This document shows positions 10,097 through 17,690 of a stretch of 42,438 nt of DNA, in pieces. A program made the translations under genes and the position numbers. The stretch covers positions 1 to 42,438 of the IMG/VR virus record IMGVR_UViG_3300006916_000096; one strand, written 5' to 3'. How positions within the stretch are numbered: the stretch's first letter is position 1; every line of letters begins with the position of its first letter. This DNA is from a virus. A model generated the notes under the pieces. It saw only the letters and a list, made by a program, of their open reading frames with translations, ran no database searches and had not been told where the DNA came from.

Positions 10097-10435
10097 TTAT
10101 TCATCCTTGACGAAGATACCATCTACCATTCGCCCTGTTCGTTTACTAATAACCTCATATGCTTCGTTAAGGCAATCGTATAGGTTTGTATTCCAAAGCT
10201 TAGCTTGCATAATCAGGGTTACTAAGATATCACCGATAGCATCTACAGCTTCATCCTTGTCATCAGCTTTAATAGCTTCAAACAATTCTATTACTTCTTC
10301 TTCCGTCTTGGTAAACTGTTTTAGTTTTCTTTCTGTAGTTGGAGGATCGTAGGTTAGAATCCCCTTATCATACCCCCAGTCTACAACTTTGTTTTCTAGA
10401 TCTTCAAAGATCTCATAACCACTAGACATTTTCAT
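10097..10435 (-). CDS. MazG-like nucleotide pyrophosphohydrolase
   Basis: The protein has 112 residues, close to single-domain MazG proteins. The family hydrolyses nucleoside triphosphates to monophosphates and pyrophosphate, and in phages has been proposed to clear non-canonical nucleotides or lower ppGpp-type signals. The metal-binding pattern is visible: EEVIE at residues 46-50 on one helix and D65 and D69 in DAIGDILV on the next, matching the EExxE and D/E-rich helices of all-alpha NTP pyrophosphohydrolases. Its ATG lies within the 3' end of the upstream gene (14-nt overlap), and that gene's tail carries the GGAGG ribosome binding site, so translation is probably coupled. The natural substrate cannot be told from sequence. 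Confidence 0.75.
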   Translation of the reverse strand: MKMSSGYEIFEDLENKVVDWGYDKGILTYDPPTTERKLKQFTKTEEEVIELFEAIKADDKDEAVDAIGDILVTLIMQAKLWNTNLYDCLNEAYEVISKRTGRMVDGIFVKDE

Positions 10436-10646
10436 TCATTACCTCCAAAGACCCAAGGGAAATCATATTGGCGTAAAGACCCAGTGCACCTATCATTGCG
10501 ATGTTAGAAACTTTACCGTTATACTTATGGACTAACTCCTCAATATCTCTTACCATCTCTTGCTCTGTCTCGAAGTGGTCCTCAGTTAGCACTGGTGCTT
10601 CAGTATCCACTACACCAGGCATTTTTACTACTTTATTTTTCTTCAT
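10422..10646 (-). CDS. Small protein of unknown function, 74 aa
   Basis: Not recognised. The N-terminus is basic (MKKNKVVKMPG), the middle is acidic, and residues about 48-64 are moderately hydrophobic (VSNIAMIGALGLYANMI), possibly a short membrane or amphipathic helix. AAGGA lies 7 nt before the ATG. It lies between RNA polymerase and the MazG-like gene in the same leftward operon, and its TAG stop overlaps the start of the MazG gene. A small protein directly after the phage RNA polymerase could be a transcription accessory factor, but nothing in the sequence shows this. Confidence 0.6.
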   Translation of the reverse strand: MKKNKVVKMPGVVDTEAPVLTEDHFETEQEMVRDIEELVHKYNGKVSNIAMIGALGLYANMISLGSLEVMNENV

Positions 10647-10661
10647 ATAATTATCCTTAGG

Positions 10662-12758
10662 TTAAGAAAAGAAATAATCTGAGCTAACTACCTCTTCAAC
10701 TTTCAAGGTACCTAGTTCAGGTTGTGTTACAGAGTATCCTCTGAAGTCATCAATCAACATAGATTGAATCGTATCAAAGAAATTATCTACATTATATAAC
10801 ATGGCGAACTGCCACTTAGTATGTTCTATTAGTTTATCTACATCGCATGCATGGGTAGAGAACGAGTCATGCACAGCACCAAAGGTTCCAGGGAATGCTT
10901 TGATTACCATAGCCATATGTGCTGCATCCATTGAGTGCACAAAGTTAGGTGAACATCCAGATGCAAACGATCTACGACAGGGTATTAAGTTACCATCTTT
11001 AGTTACTACAGGTATCTTAACGCTATGACCTATACGACCCAAGGTTCTTATGGTGCTTCTAAACGTCATGTTCTTTTGCTTCCACACTTCGTATAGCACA
11101 GGGAACCCTGAGGGTGTAGTCCATTCCAGGCAAGGCTTACCACTATCTATTATAAAGTTAGTTACCTTTTGCAAGAACTTCATGGTCTTTAGGGGACCTA
11201 CACATGTATCGTTGATAGCAAGTATTAAGTTCTTAGCAAGCAAATCACAGTCCTCTCTAGTGATCTTATACTTCTTATCGTAACCTTCTACTTTACAATC
11301 ATGATACATATTCTCTGCGATCTTACGTTGTCCTGCAGAGTAGGCTCTTGTCATAGACCCACGTTTAGCAATGCCCTTACGTATAGACTTCATTGGCATG
11401 TTACGTTCAGCAAACCATTCAGGCATACGAGCGATCAAACGTTTCGCAACCTGTACATAAAAGTCTTTTTGTATACTCTGAGGAACAAGTGATACTAACT
11501 CACCAGCTTGTTTATCTTTAGACATTGCGGCTAGGTGTTGCCAACCATTGTTACTACCATCAACTGGTATAGGTAGGTGTGAGTAATACTCTCCTGTACT
11601 ATCTCTGTACCCCTTTAGGTCCAAGCAACAAGCCAGTAGTGTTATGGGCTTCTCCGCTTCTACTCTGAACTTCAGGTTCTCTGCGTCCTCTATCAGACTC
11701 TTCATGTTCTGTATTGTCCACTGAGCCCTGTCATCTAAGGTCATCTTGTCTACTGAAATAGTATCTAAGCCTTCCTCTTCTAAGTGAGTCCTGTAGTCTT
11801 CGGTTAACCAGTCTAACGATGCTAACTCTTCTAGTGTATACGATTGATTGTAAGAACACGCAGTGTGTATGCACAACCAGTAGAACCCACGCTCATCTAG
11901 TAACTTACTATCAGAGAACTCAAAGAGTCCCTTAGCCAAGTCAGAACCTTGGAAGTTTAGGAAGGGTTCTGTATAGTAAACCCTGCCACGATAGTCACAC
12001 TCCACCGCTTGGTAGAAAGTCTTATCACCAATAGCTCTAGCTTTGTTTAAGATAAACTTCATCTCGATTCTTTTAGATCTACCCTTGTCAGTCCTGTCCT
12101 CCATATCCAGGAACTTAGATACATTATCTCGTAATGCTTTTACTAGGGTAGTGTTAAGTCTCCAAGGAACTCTCTGTAGTTTATCTAATGCTTTAACAAA
12201 TGGTTCGTTAAGACACTGACTAAAGTCTCTCTCTGAAGTCATACGTTTTATGTATGGCCTTTTAGTTACTGGGTTTCTCAGTCCACGGATAAGAGGGAAC
12301 TTATGGAATGCAGTACCTAGCAGGGTAGCGTTCTCATAAGCTGCAGGTATTTCACCTAGCTCTTCCCACTTCTCTGTAAGGTATAGAACATACGGAGCAC
12401 GAAACCCTTCGTACTCTCTTTCGATCTCTAGGAATCCAAGGATAAGGAAAGCTTCTATAAATAAATCACCTAATGAAAACAGTTCAGTGTAGGTGCTGTT
12501 TCTCAATCCTATCCTCGACACTACTGCGAGACCTATGGCAGACGATGTAGCTGTTAGCTTGAACGGTTTACCGTTAGCTCTACGTGACTTAAGGAACACG
12601 CTCTGTGCAGCCTGCACTGCTGCAATGACTAGCTCCTCGTAGTCAACACCGTAGTCTACATGTCTGTTAAGCAGTTCGATGCCCAAGTGATTTCTCCCTC
12701 GGGCACCTTCTCTGTTACTTCTAATGTACTCTGCTACTTTGTGAATAGCATTAGTCAT
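10662..12758 (-). CDS. T7-type single-subunit DNA-dependent RNA polymerase
   Basis: It transcribes phage genes from phage promoters in the cytoplasm. The catalytic core is intact: motif A DGSNNGWQH with D400 (T7 D537), motif B with K465 and Y473 in AKRGSMTRAYS (T7 K631 and Y639, same 8-residue spacing), and motif C HDS with D631 (T7 D812). At 698 residues it is about 185 shorter than T7 RNA polymerase; the shortening lies mainly before motif A, so the N-terminal promoter-binding and AT-rich recognition part is reduced. It begins directly after the stop of the primase-helicase gene, with GGAG in the preceding gene's tail. The gene is near the end of the replication operon, as in phiKMV-like phages and unlike T7, where it is first. 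Its likely target promoters are listed at 21496-21512 and 29688-29707. Confidence 0.95.
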   Translation of the reverse strand: MTNAIHKVAEYIRSNREGARGRNHLGIELLNRHVDYGVDYEELVIAAVQAAQSVFLKSRRANGKPFKLTATSSAIGLAVVSRIGLRNSTYTELFSLGDLFIEAFLILGFLEIEREYEGFRAPYVLYLTEKWEELGEIPAAYENATLLGTAFHKFPLIRGLRNPVTKRPYIKRMTSERDFSQCLNEPFVKALDKLQRVPWRLNTTLVKALRDNVSKFLDMEDRTDKGRSKRIEMKFILNKARAIGDKTFYQAVECDYRGRVYYTEPFLNFQGSDLAKGLFEFSDSKLLDERGFYWLCIHTACSYNQSYTLEELASLDWLTEDYRTHLEEEGLDTISVDKMTLDDRAQWTIQNMKSLIEDAENLKFRVEAEKPITLLACCLDLKGYRDSTGEYYSHLPIPVDGSNNGWQHLAAMSKDKQAGELVSLVPQSIQKDFYVQVAKRLIARMPEWFAERNMPMKSIRKGIAKRGSMTRAYSAGQRKIAENMYHDCKVEGYDKKYKITREDCDLLAKNLILAINDTCVGPLKTMKFLQKVTNFIIDSGKPCLEWTTPSGFPVLYEVWKQKNMTFRSTIRTLGRIGHSVKIPVVTKDGNLIPCRRSFASGCSPNFVHSMDAAHMAMVIKAFPGTFGAVHDSFSTHACDVDKLIEHTKWQFAMLYNVDNFFDTIQSMLIDDFRGYSVTQPELGTLKVEEVVSSDYFFS

Positions 12759-14372
12759 TTAAGCTCCTACGTTATAGTCCAAGAAATCTACTTGACCTTT
12801 CAAACGTTTAGTTCTTTGGTCATAGTAGGCAGAACCACAGTCCCCTGTCAAGCCAGTGAAGCGTGACTTCAAGACTCTCAAGTGGATAGTGTTACGTTCA
12901 TCTTCGTTAGATGCTACCATGTTACGAGCGAAAGTAATAATATCAAAGCTGATCTGTTTGATGGAACCAGAACCTTTGATGTCATCAATAGATGCAAGGT
13001 GACCTTCTTCGAAGGACTTACCTTGTGACTTACGGAGGTGAGAGATTACACCTAACCATACGTCATGCTTCTTTACTACCTTTAGCAGGTCAGACATGAT
13101 GGCATCAATAGCCTCGTTACCAGTCTTACCATCAGCACCCTCAGATACAGCAATGGTAATATGGTCAAGGACTAGGTACTTACAACCCAACAAACATAGG
13201 TTTTCTATCTGATCTATAAGAGATGAATCAGATACAGCACCGTTATGATCAAGCAGAATGAGACGATCATCTCCAAATACTTTATCAAAAGCTTCTCTCT
13301 CCTGTTCTTCAGTTGGATCTTCGGGGGTGAACATCTGTATGAACTTCTGAGCAGAGTCACCAATAGATTCTTCTAAAGAAATAATACCAATGTTATCCTC
13401 GGTCTCTTGCTTTAGCTGTAAGATAATCTCTTTAATCATGGTTGACTTACCTGACCCAGTACCTGAGGTGAACAATGTAATCTCACCCTGACGCATACCC
13501 TCAAGCTTATCATTAAGACCTGATAGGCAAGTGGGATAAGGTACAGACTTGACTGACTTACGTTTTGCAAACTCTTCCCAGATAGCTTCACCACGTACCA
13601 CACTGGCAGGTGTGTATTGCTTAGCACCCCAGAAGGCACTGATGATAGCTGACGGTCCGTGTTTTATCAGGGTTTCACAGGGATCATTCTCAGGTAGGTG
13701 TGCTACCTTTACTTTATCCCAGCCGATAATCTTAGCTGCTTTATCTACAGCACCCTCACCAGCTTCGTCCTGATCAAACATAAGTACTACGGTATCAAAC
13801 GATCTTACCCACTCACGATTAGCAATCAACGGTTGTAGATTACTTGATGATGGTAAGGATACCGCAGGGTATATCTTGTTACCTTGAGATAGATTAGCCT
13901 GGGCTACAGCCATAGCATCTAGCTCCCCCTCTGTGATAACAAGAGTCTTACCGCCTCTACTAAATGACGACTGACCAAACAGTTCGATGTCATTGAAGTT
14001 ACCCTTGACCCTGAAGTCTTTAGGTAACTGGCGGATCTTGTAAGCTACCACTCCACCCTTCTTAGTATAGGGGTAGTAGTGTGCTTCGATAGTACCATCC
14101 ATGTTGTACGATACTTTCATTCCGTAATGCATTGCAACTTGCTTTGTGATCCCTCGCTCTTGCACTCCACGAGTGTCGTAGGAATCAATGGTGTCTAGAG
14201 TTTCGTTTGGTATTGAAGGTTTAGGTTGTGACATATCAACTTCTCTATCTTTTTCATACGTAACTTTACCACATACATAACACTTGCCCACACCGTTAGA
14301 GTACATACCGACTCCATCAGATGAGCCACAGTGTTTGCATGGCATGTGTTTTACAAATCTATCTTTACCCAT
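12759..14372 (-). CDS. T7 gp4-like DNA primase-helicase
   Basis: It primes lagging-strand synthesis and unwinds DNA at the replication fork. The order of domains matches T7 gp4: a zinc finger with C12, C15, C31 and C34; a TOPRIM domain with EGELDA at 148-153 and DQDEAGE at 200-206; and a RecA-like helicase with Walker A GTGSGKST at 304-311 and a Walker B-like LVLDH segment near residue 390. Its 537 residues are close to T7 gp4 (566). I choose the ATG at 14372 over an upstream GTG at 14381 because GGTGG is well spaced from it. It is followed without gap by RNA polymerase and preceded by the GIY-YIG-like gene. It probably works with the split DNA polymerase and one of the two gp2.5-like ssDNA-binding proteins encoded here. 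Confidence 0.95.
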   Translation of the reverse strand: MGKDRFVKHMPCKHCGSSDGVGMYSNGVGKCYVCGKVTYEKDREVDMSQPKPSIPNETLDTIDSYDTRGVQERGITKQVAMHYGMKVSYNMDGTIEAHYYPYTKKGGVVAYKIRQLPKDFRVKGNFNDIELFGQSSFSRGGKTLVITEGELDAMAVAQANLSQGNKIYPAVSLPSSSNLQPLIANREWVRSFDTVVLMFDQDEAGEGAVDKAAKIIGWDKVKVAHLPENDPCETLIKHGPSAIISAFWGAKQYTPASVVRGEAIWEEFAKRKSVKSVPYPTCLSGLNDKLEGMRQGEITLFTSGTGSGKSTMIKEIILQLKQETEDNIGIISLEESIGDSAQKFIQMFTPEDPTEEQEREAFDKVFGDDRLILLDHNGAVSDSSLIDQIENLCLLGCKYLVLDHITIAVSEGADGKTGNEAIDAIMSDLLKVVKKHDVWLGVISHLRKSQGKSFEEGHLASIDDIKGSGSIKQISFDIITFARNMVASNEDERNTIHLRVLKSRFTGLTGDCGSAYYDQRTKRLKGQVDFLDYNVGA

Positions 14373-14390
14373 TAAGACCACCGTTCTTCT

Positions 14391-15071
14391 TTAAGGTTCT
14401 TTACCATCCTTCGTTTCTGTTGAGACTCCTTCTTCTTTTTCATTCGTGCTTGCTTCTTGTTTCTTGAACTCTTCTCGTATGTCGTTGGTGATTCCGAGAA
14501 GTTTCTTTCTTGTTTCATTGTTTACTGATTCCTTAGGAATAAATTTAATTGCACCTATCTGTCTGTTCAGGAACACTGGGGTTCCATCAGGATACTTCTC
14601 GGTCAGCACATCTAAGCTCCACTGTACCTTGACTTCTCCTGCAGATAAGCCACCTTTAGTTTCAAACAACTGCAGTATCTCATACGTAAAGTACTCTTCA
14701 CCCAGATCACTTATTAGTTTATTGATATGAGATGAAGAACTCTTGTATGTTTTCCAATTAGATACCTTACGCTCTTTACCTTTGCGATACATATGGAATT
14801 GTTTCTTACCAATGTATCTCTTTGGTTCATCGGGATGACTGCAAGTTATCATATAGATAAACCCGAAGTAATCTTCAGGATCAAAAGGAGGACCACTGTA
14901 TAACCAGTGGCCCAAGTCTTGGTTAAAGGGGACTATTGATTTTGGATAATTATCGCTATAGATATCCTCCAAAAACAGATTATAGTCTCCGTTATAATAC
15001 TCTTTAATATACTCCTCTTCGGTTATCCCTTCATCCTCTAGCTGTTGCTTTACAAAATTAAAATTAGTCAT
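14391..15071 (-). CDS. GIY-YIG-like endonuclease
   Basis: A GIY-YIG-like core is visible: GFIYMIT at residues 70-76 and RYIGKK at 85-90, with a following basic helix (HMYRKGKERK) and a possible metal-binding Glu in ETKGGLSAGE. These are the two signature strands of the GIY-YIG nuclease fold. The ATG overlaps the stop of the upstream exonuclease gene by 4 nt (ATGA), so translation is coupled. In T7 the matching operon position holds the gp3 Holliday-junction endonuclease; this gene may be an unrelated replacement that resolves or debranches DNA, or degrades host DNA. Homing activity is less likely because the gene is an integral operon member, with no sign of an insertion. The C-terminal 40 residues are highly charged and probably disordered. 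Confidence 0.65.
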   Translation of the reverse strand: MTNFNFVKQQLEDEGITEEEYIKEYYNGDYNLFLEDIYSDNYPKSIVPFNQDLGHWLYSGPPFDPEDYFGFIYMITCSHPDEPKRYIGKKQFHMYRKGKERKVSNWKTYKSSSSHINKLISDLGEEYFTYEILQLFETKGGLSAGEVKVQWSLDVLTEKYPDGTPVFLNRQIGAIKFIPKESVNNETRKKLLGITNDIREEFKKQEASTNEKEEGVSTETKDGKEP

Positions 15072-15826
15072 CTTAAGTTACTCTTCCCAAAGACTTCTTC
15101 TAAAGTAAGCTCTTTAATATCGTCAAAAGATCTACGCATGTAGATTAGATTAAAGCATAACGCAAGCTTCTCTTCCCAATCACGAGGGTGTTTATCCCTC
15201 CATGTAGATCTAACTACGTCTAGCATATCATCTTTAGAAACATCTTTGAGAATCTTCTCAGCAGTCTTAGGGCCTACTCCTTTCAAACCTTGGATGTTAT
15301 CTGATGAGTCACCAGTTAGTAGTTGTTTACACAGTAGGTAATGACCATTCTCTTCACTGATTTCATACAGCTTATCTTTATTAAAGTTGTAATGCCAACC
15401 AGGGATCATGTCAATGTCTTTATCTATGTGAGCAATAACCCAAGAGTCTCCAGCTTCTTGTGCTTCGGTTGCCCAGATAGATACTAGGTCATCTGCTTCG
15501 CAACCATCAGCGGGTACACACTCAGTATCCCAACAGTACTTGTATAAGTTATCAAGTCTTTCTTTAATCTTTGGATCTACTTCATACTTGTTACGGTTAG
15601 CCTTGTAGTCTTCCGCTAAGTCGTGCCTAAAGTTACCCTTACCTTTTACAGCAACGTAACCCTTCGAGCTGTTGGTGTCTCTCATCACAGCTTTCAATGC
15701 CAAGTCAAAGGTACTCTGGGCTTGGCTGTCTGTATCTACAGTAGCTGCAATGCGGTACAACATAGAGTCTGCATCAATAAAACATTTATCAAACTCAAAC
15801 TCTTCTTCATTAGTGAACGTCAGCAT
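15068..15826 (-). CDS. 5'-3' exonuclease of the FEN/T7 gp6 family
   Basis: It removes RNA primers and degrades DNA from 5' ends. The 252-residue protein has the acidic metal-binding sets of the family: FIDAD (D18, D20), EADD (E110, D112, D113), DKD (D135, D137) and GDSSDN (D173, D176), followed by a helix-hairpin-helix segment GVGPKTAEKIL beginning near residue 183. The start overlaps the end of the DNA polymerase gene by 17 nt and the stop overlaps the GIY-YIG-like gene by 4 nt. T7 gp6 also lies after DNA polymerase. Together with the primase-helicase and polymerase it forms the replication core. Confidence 0.9.
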   Translation of the reverse strand: MLTFTNEEEFEFDKCFIDADSMLYRIAATVDTDSQAQSTFDLALKAVMRDTNSSKGYVAVKGKGNFRHDLAEDYKANRNKYEVDPKIKERLDNLYKYCWDTECVPADGCEADDLVSIWATEAQEAGDSWVIAHIDKDIDMIPGWHYNFNKDKLYEISEENGHYLLCKQLLTGDSSDNIQGLKGVGPKTAEKILKDVSKDDMLDVVRSTWRDKHPRDWEEKLALCFNLIYMRRSFDDIKELTLEEVFGKSNLR

Positions 15827-16832
15827 AGCTATCTCCTATTTCTCCGTCACCGTCCATACACATAACACCTACAGATTTAGGTGCCTCTCTGAAAGCTTCA
15901 ACACAGATATCCTTTACGGCCTCTGCATCGCTTTCTTTTGCTACGAATACTACTTCATCATGATAGAACAGAGTAGGATAGGCGTCAAGGTTTTTCTCCT
16001 TGATCTTATCATAAGCATATACCAACGCAGCTTTACAGGTAATACCTTCCAGTGTTTGCAACAGGTAGTTCAATGATTGATGCTCTGAACCTACCATGAT
16101 ACGTCTACCATCTGCACCCATAATAAACCCTTGCCCTGTTCTCATAAGAGAGTGTCGGTACTCATCTTCTAAGTTATCCTTCAGACTTTTAAGTCCAGGT
16201 AATGCAGCCTTGAATTTATCATCAGCATCCTTACCAATCTTAGCAGACTTCTTACCTGACACAGCTTCACCTAGCTTAGCGTGACCTGCACCAAACAAGT
16301 AGGCATAGATGAATGTCTTAGCCTGTGGCCTGGAGATCCCAAGGATATCTGCATTACGTTGGTGTACATCCCCGTTGATTACCTCATTGGTAAAGGTATC
16401 ATCATTAATATAATGACACAACCCACGGAACTGATTACCTGCAGAGTCTGCACCGATAACTTTGTAGCCATCTTCAGCAATCAACAGGCTCCGTAGTTCC
16501 TTACCATAGGGGGCATAGACACCTGGAATGTTGACGATTGTCCTGTGCCTACACCTGAAAGATGGAGTGCCGATTGTAAACATAGAGCCATGAAGACGAC
16601 CGTCATTAAACTTCTCTTCATCTTTAACCTCTTCTATCCAACCTTCGACTGTACCCAGTCTGTTACGTAACATGTAGTAGTCACTGATAAGCTTACCCAA
16701 TCTACCCAACGGCTTCAAAGAACTGTCGGTTAGCTTAGGGCTTTGTCTAATCCACTTACCATTAATCTTCTTAACAGTCCAATCATCAGGCTTCCACCCC
16801 CTATCCATAAGGAACTTCTTAACCTCTGCCAT
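15810..16832 (-). CDS. DNA polymerase (family A), C-terminal polymerase part
   Basis: It carries the nucleotidyl-transfer domain of a T7 gp5-like polymerase. Motif A is GADSAGNQFR with catalytic D129; motif B is R168, K172 and Y176 in KTFIYAYLFGAG; motif C is HDE at 291-293. Y176 matches T7 Y526, the residue that lets the enzyme accept dideoxynucleotides and that is common in virulent phages. Q134 stands where T7 has the steric-gate E480. The frame continues upstream without a frameshift for 42 codons to a TAG at 16959-16961 that separates it from the exonuclease part, so the natural protein may be one chain of about 610 residues. The ATG at 16830-16832 has only a weak AGG before it and is not a convincing independent start. 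Its 3' end overlaps the exonuclease gene. Confidence 0.85.
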   Translation of the reverse strand: MAEVKKFLMDRGWKPDDWTVKKINGKWIRQSPKLTDSSLKPLGRLGKLISDYYMLRNRLGTVEGWIEEVKDEEKFNDGRLHGSMFTIGTPSFRCRHRTIVNIPGVYAPYGKELRSLLIAEDGYKVIGADSAGNQFRGLCHYINDDTFTNEVINGDVHQRNADILGISRPQAKTFIYAYLFGAGHAKLGEAVSGKKSAKIGKDADDKFKAALPGLKSLKDNLEDEYRHSLMRTGQGFIMGADGRRIMVGSEHQSLNYLLQTLEGITCKAALVYAYDKIKEKNLDAYPTLFYHDEVVFVAKESDAEAVKDICVEAFREAPKSVGVMCMDGDGEIGDSYADVH

Positions 16833-16958
16833 CTGACCTATGTTAACATTGACTAACTCTACTCGAGTGTATGGTCCAGCTACAATACCATCGGATGCCC
16901 GACAGTCTTCTTCAATCTGGAACCAATCAGTTACCCTTTTATAGTAGTAGCCATCTTT

Positions 16959-16961
16959 CTA
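16959..16961 (-). other. In-frame amber codon inside the DNA polymerase gene
   Basis: The exonuclease and polymerase parts are in the same frame (the two ATGs differ by 810 nt, 270 codons). Only this TAG separates them. The 42 codons after it read as ordinary protein up to the next ATG. CAG to TAG is one simple origin. TAG ends at least five other genes here. Confidence 0.85.
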
Positions 16962-17642
16962 TGTGATCTGATCTACTTCTTTGTTGCCTCTCATAACAGC
17001 AACCTTACCAAGCTGGGGGTTTATCTCTTCCTCGATATGCTCCATCTCTTCAATGATATGTTCATACAAAGCCTCTGCTTTATCCATATCAAATACCCAA
17101 CCCTTCTGAGTAATCTCTGCATTTACTTTTGCAAAGTCATGCTCAAGGTTAAGTGCTTGAAGGAACATAGGGTTCTGTTTGATCAGCACTGATGCTTCTT
17201 TAGATAACCGTTGGTACACCTTGGTGTTTAGGTTAACGTCACGTATACAATACTTAAGCATCTCTTTGCTGTAACAAGTCCAGTCTTCGTGATTACCTTT
17301 CGGATACTCAAAGAACTCACCCCAACCTTTAAGGCCATGCATATGACCCCTGTTGTACTTACATATCTGTGACATCAAGAAGGTATCCCAGAGTTTAGTC
17401 TTACTATCTGGTACCCAACCTGTTAGTTTCTTAAGCACAGGTAAATCAAAGGCTATGATGTTATGACCTGCTAGTATTGTTGCCCCTGACATTAACGATA
17501 GACCTTGATCCAGTGGTGGTAAGCTATCATCATAGTCAGAGAAGGAATGGACATCCCCTGTCTGAGTATCTTCTAATACAAGACACCAGATCTTATCAGG
17601 GAATAGCCCATTAGTTTCTATATCAAATACATACTTGCTCAT
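16959..17642 (-). CDS. DNA polymerase (family A), N-terminal 3'-5' exonuclease part
   Basis: It is the proofreading domain of a T7 gp5-like DNA polymerase. Exo I DIETNGL (D7, E9), Exo II GHNIIAFDLPVL and Exo III YCIRDVNLN are all present, so the exonuclease should be active. The last about 60 residues (LEHDFAKVNAEITQKGWVFD onward) begin the thumb region of the polymerase domain, so the TAG cuts inside a domain rather than at a boundary. That argues against a naturally split two-subunit enzyme. GAGG lies 9 nt before the ATG. A 7-bp hairpin at 17655-17680 separates it from the ribonucleotide reductase gene. Confidence 0.88.
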   Translation of the reverse strand: MSKYVFDIETNGLFPDKIWCLVLEDTQTGDVHSFSDYDDSLPPLDQGLSLMSGATILAGHNIIAFDLPVLKKLTGWVPDSKTKLWDTFLMSQICKYNRGHMHGLKGWGEFFEYPKGNHEDWTCYSKEMLKYCIRDVNLNTKVYQRLSKEASVLIKQNPMFLQALNLEHDFAKVNAEITQKGWVFDMDKAEALYEHIIEEMEHIEEEINPQLGKVAVMRGNKEVDQIT

Positions 17643-17654
17643 ATTTAGTCCTCT

Positions 17655-17680
17655 CTGAGCAGTTTAAGGACTATGCTCAG
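17655..17680 (-). other. Stem-loop between RNR and DNA polymerase genes
   Basis: A perfect 7-bp inverted repeat (CTGAGCA / TGCTCAG) has a 12-nt loop and no T tract after it. It is more likely an RNA-processing or stability element than a terminator. It lies just before the GAGG ribosome binding site of the polymerase gene. Confidence 0.5.
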
Positions 17681-17690
17681 GTCAATTAGT

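Noticed and set aside
14391-15071. Free-standing homing endonuclease insertion
   Set aside because: Its start overlaps the exonuclease stop and its place matches T7 gene 3; no sign that a gene was interrupted.
15672-16076. Plus-strand open frame of 134 codons inside the DNA polymerase gene
   Set aside because: It is antisense to conserved polymerase and exonuclease motifs and has no ribosome site; a shadow frame.
16959-16961. Recoding of TAG as a sense codon throughout the genome
   Set aside because: TAG is the natural end of at least five genes (at 5936, 10422, 22633, 31590, 34355), with the next gene starting right after; general recoding does not fit.
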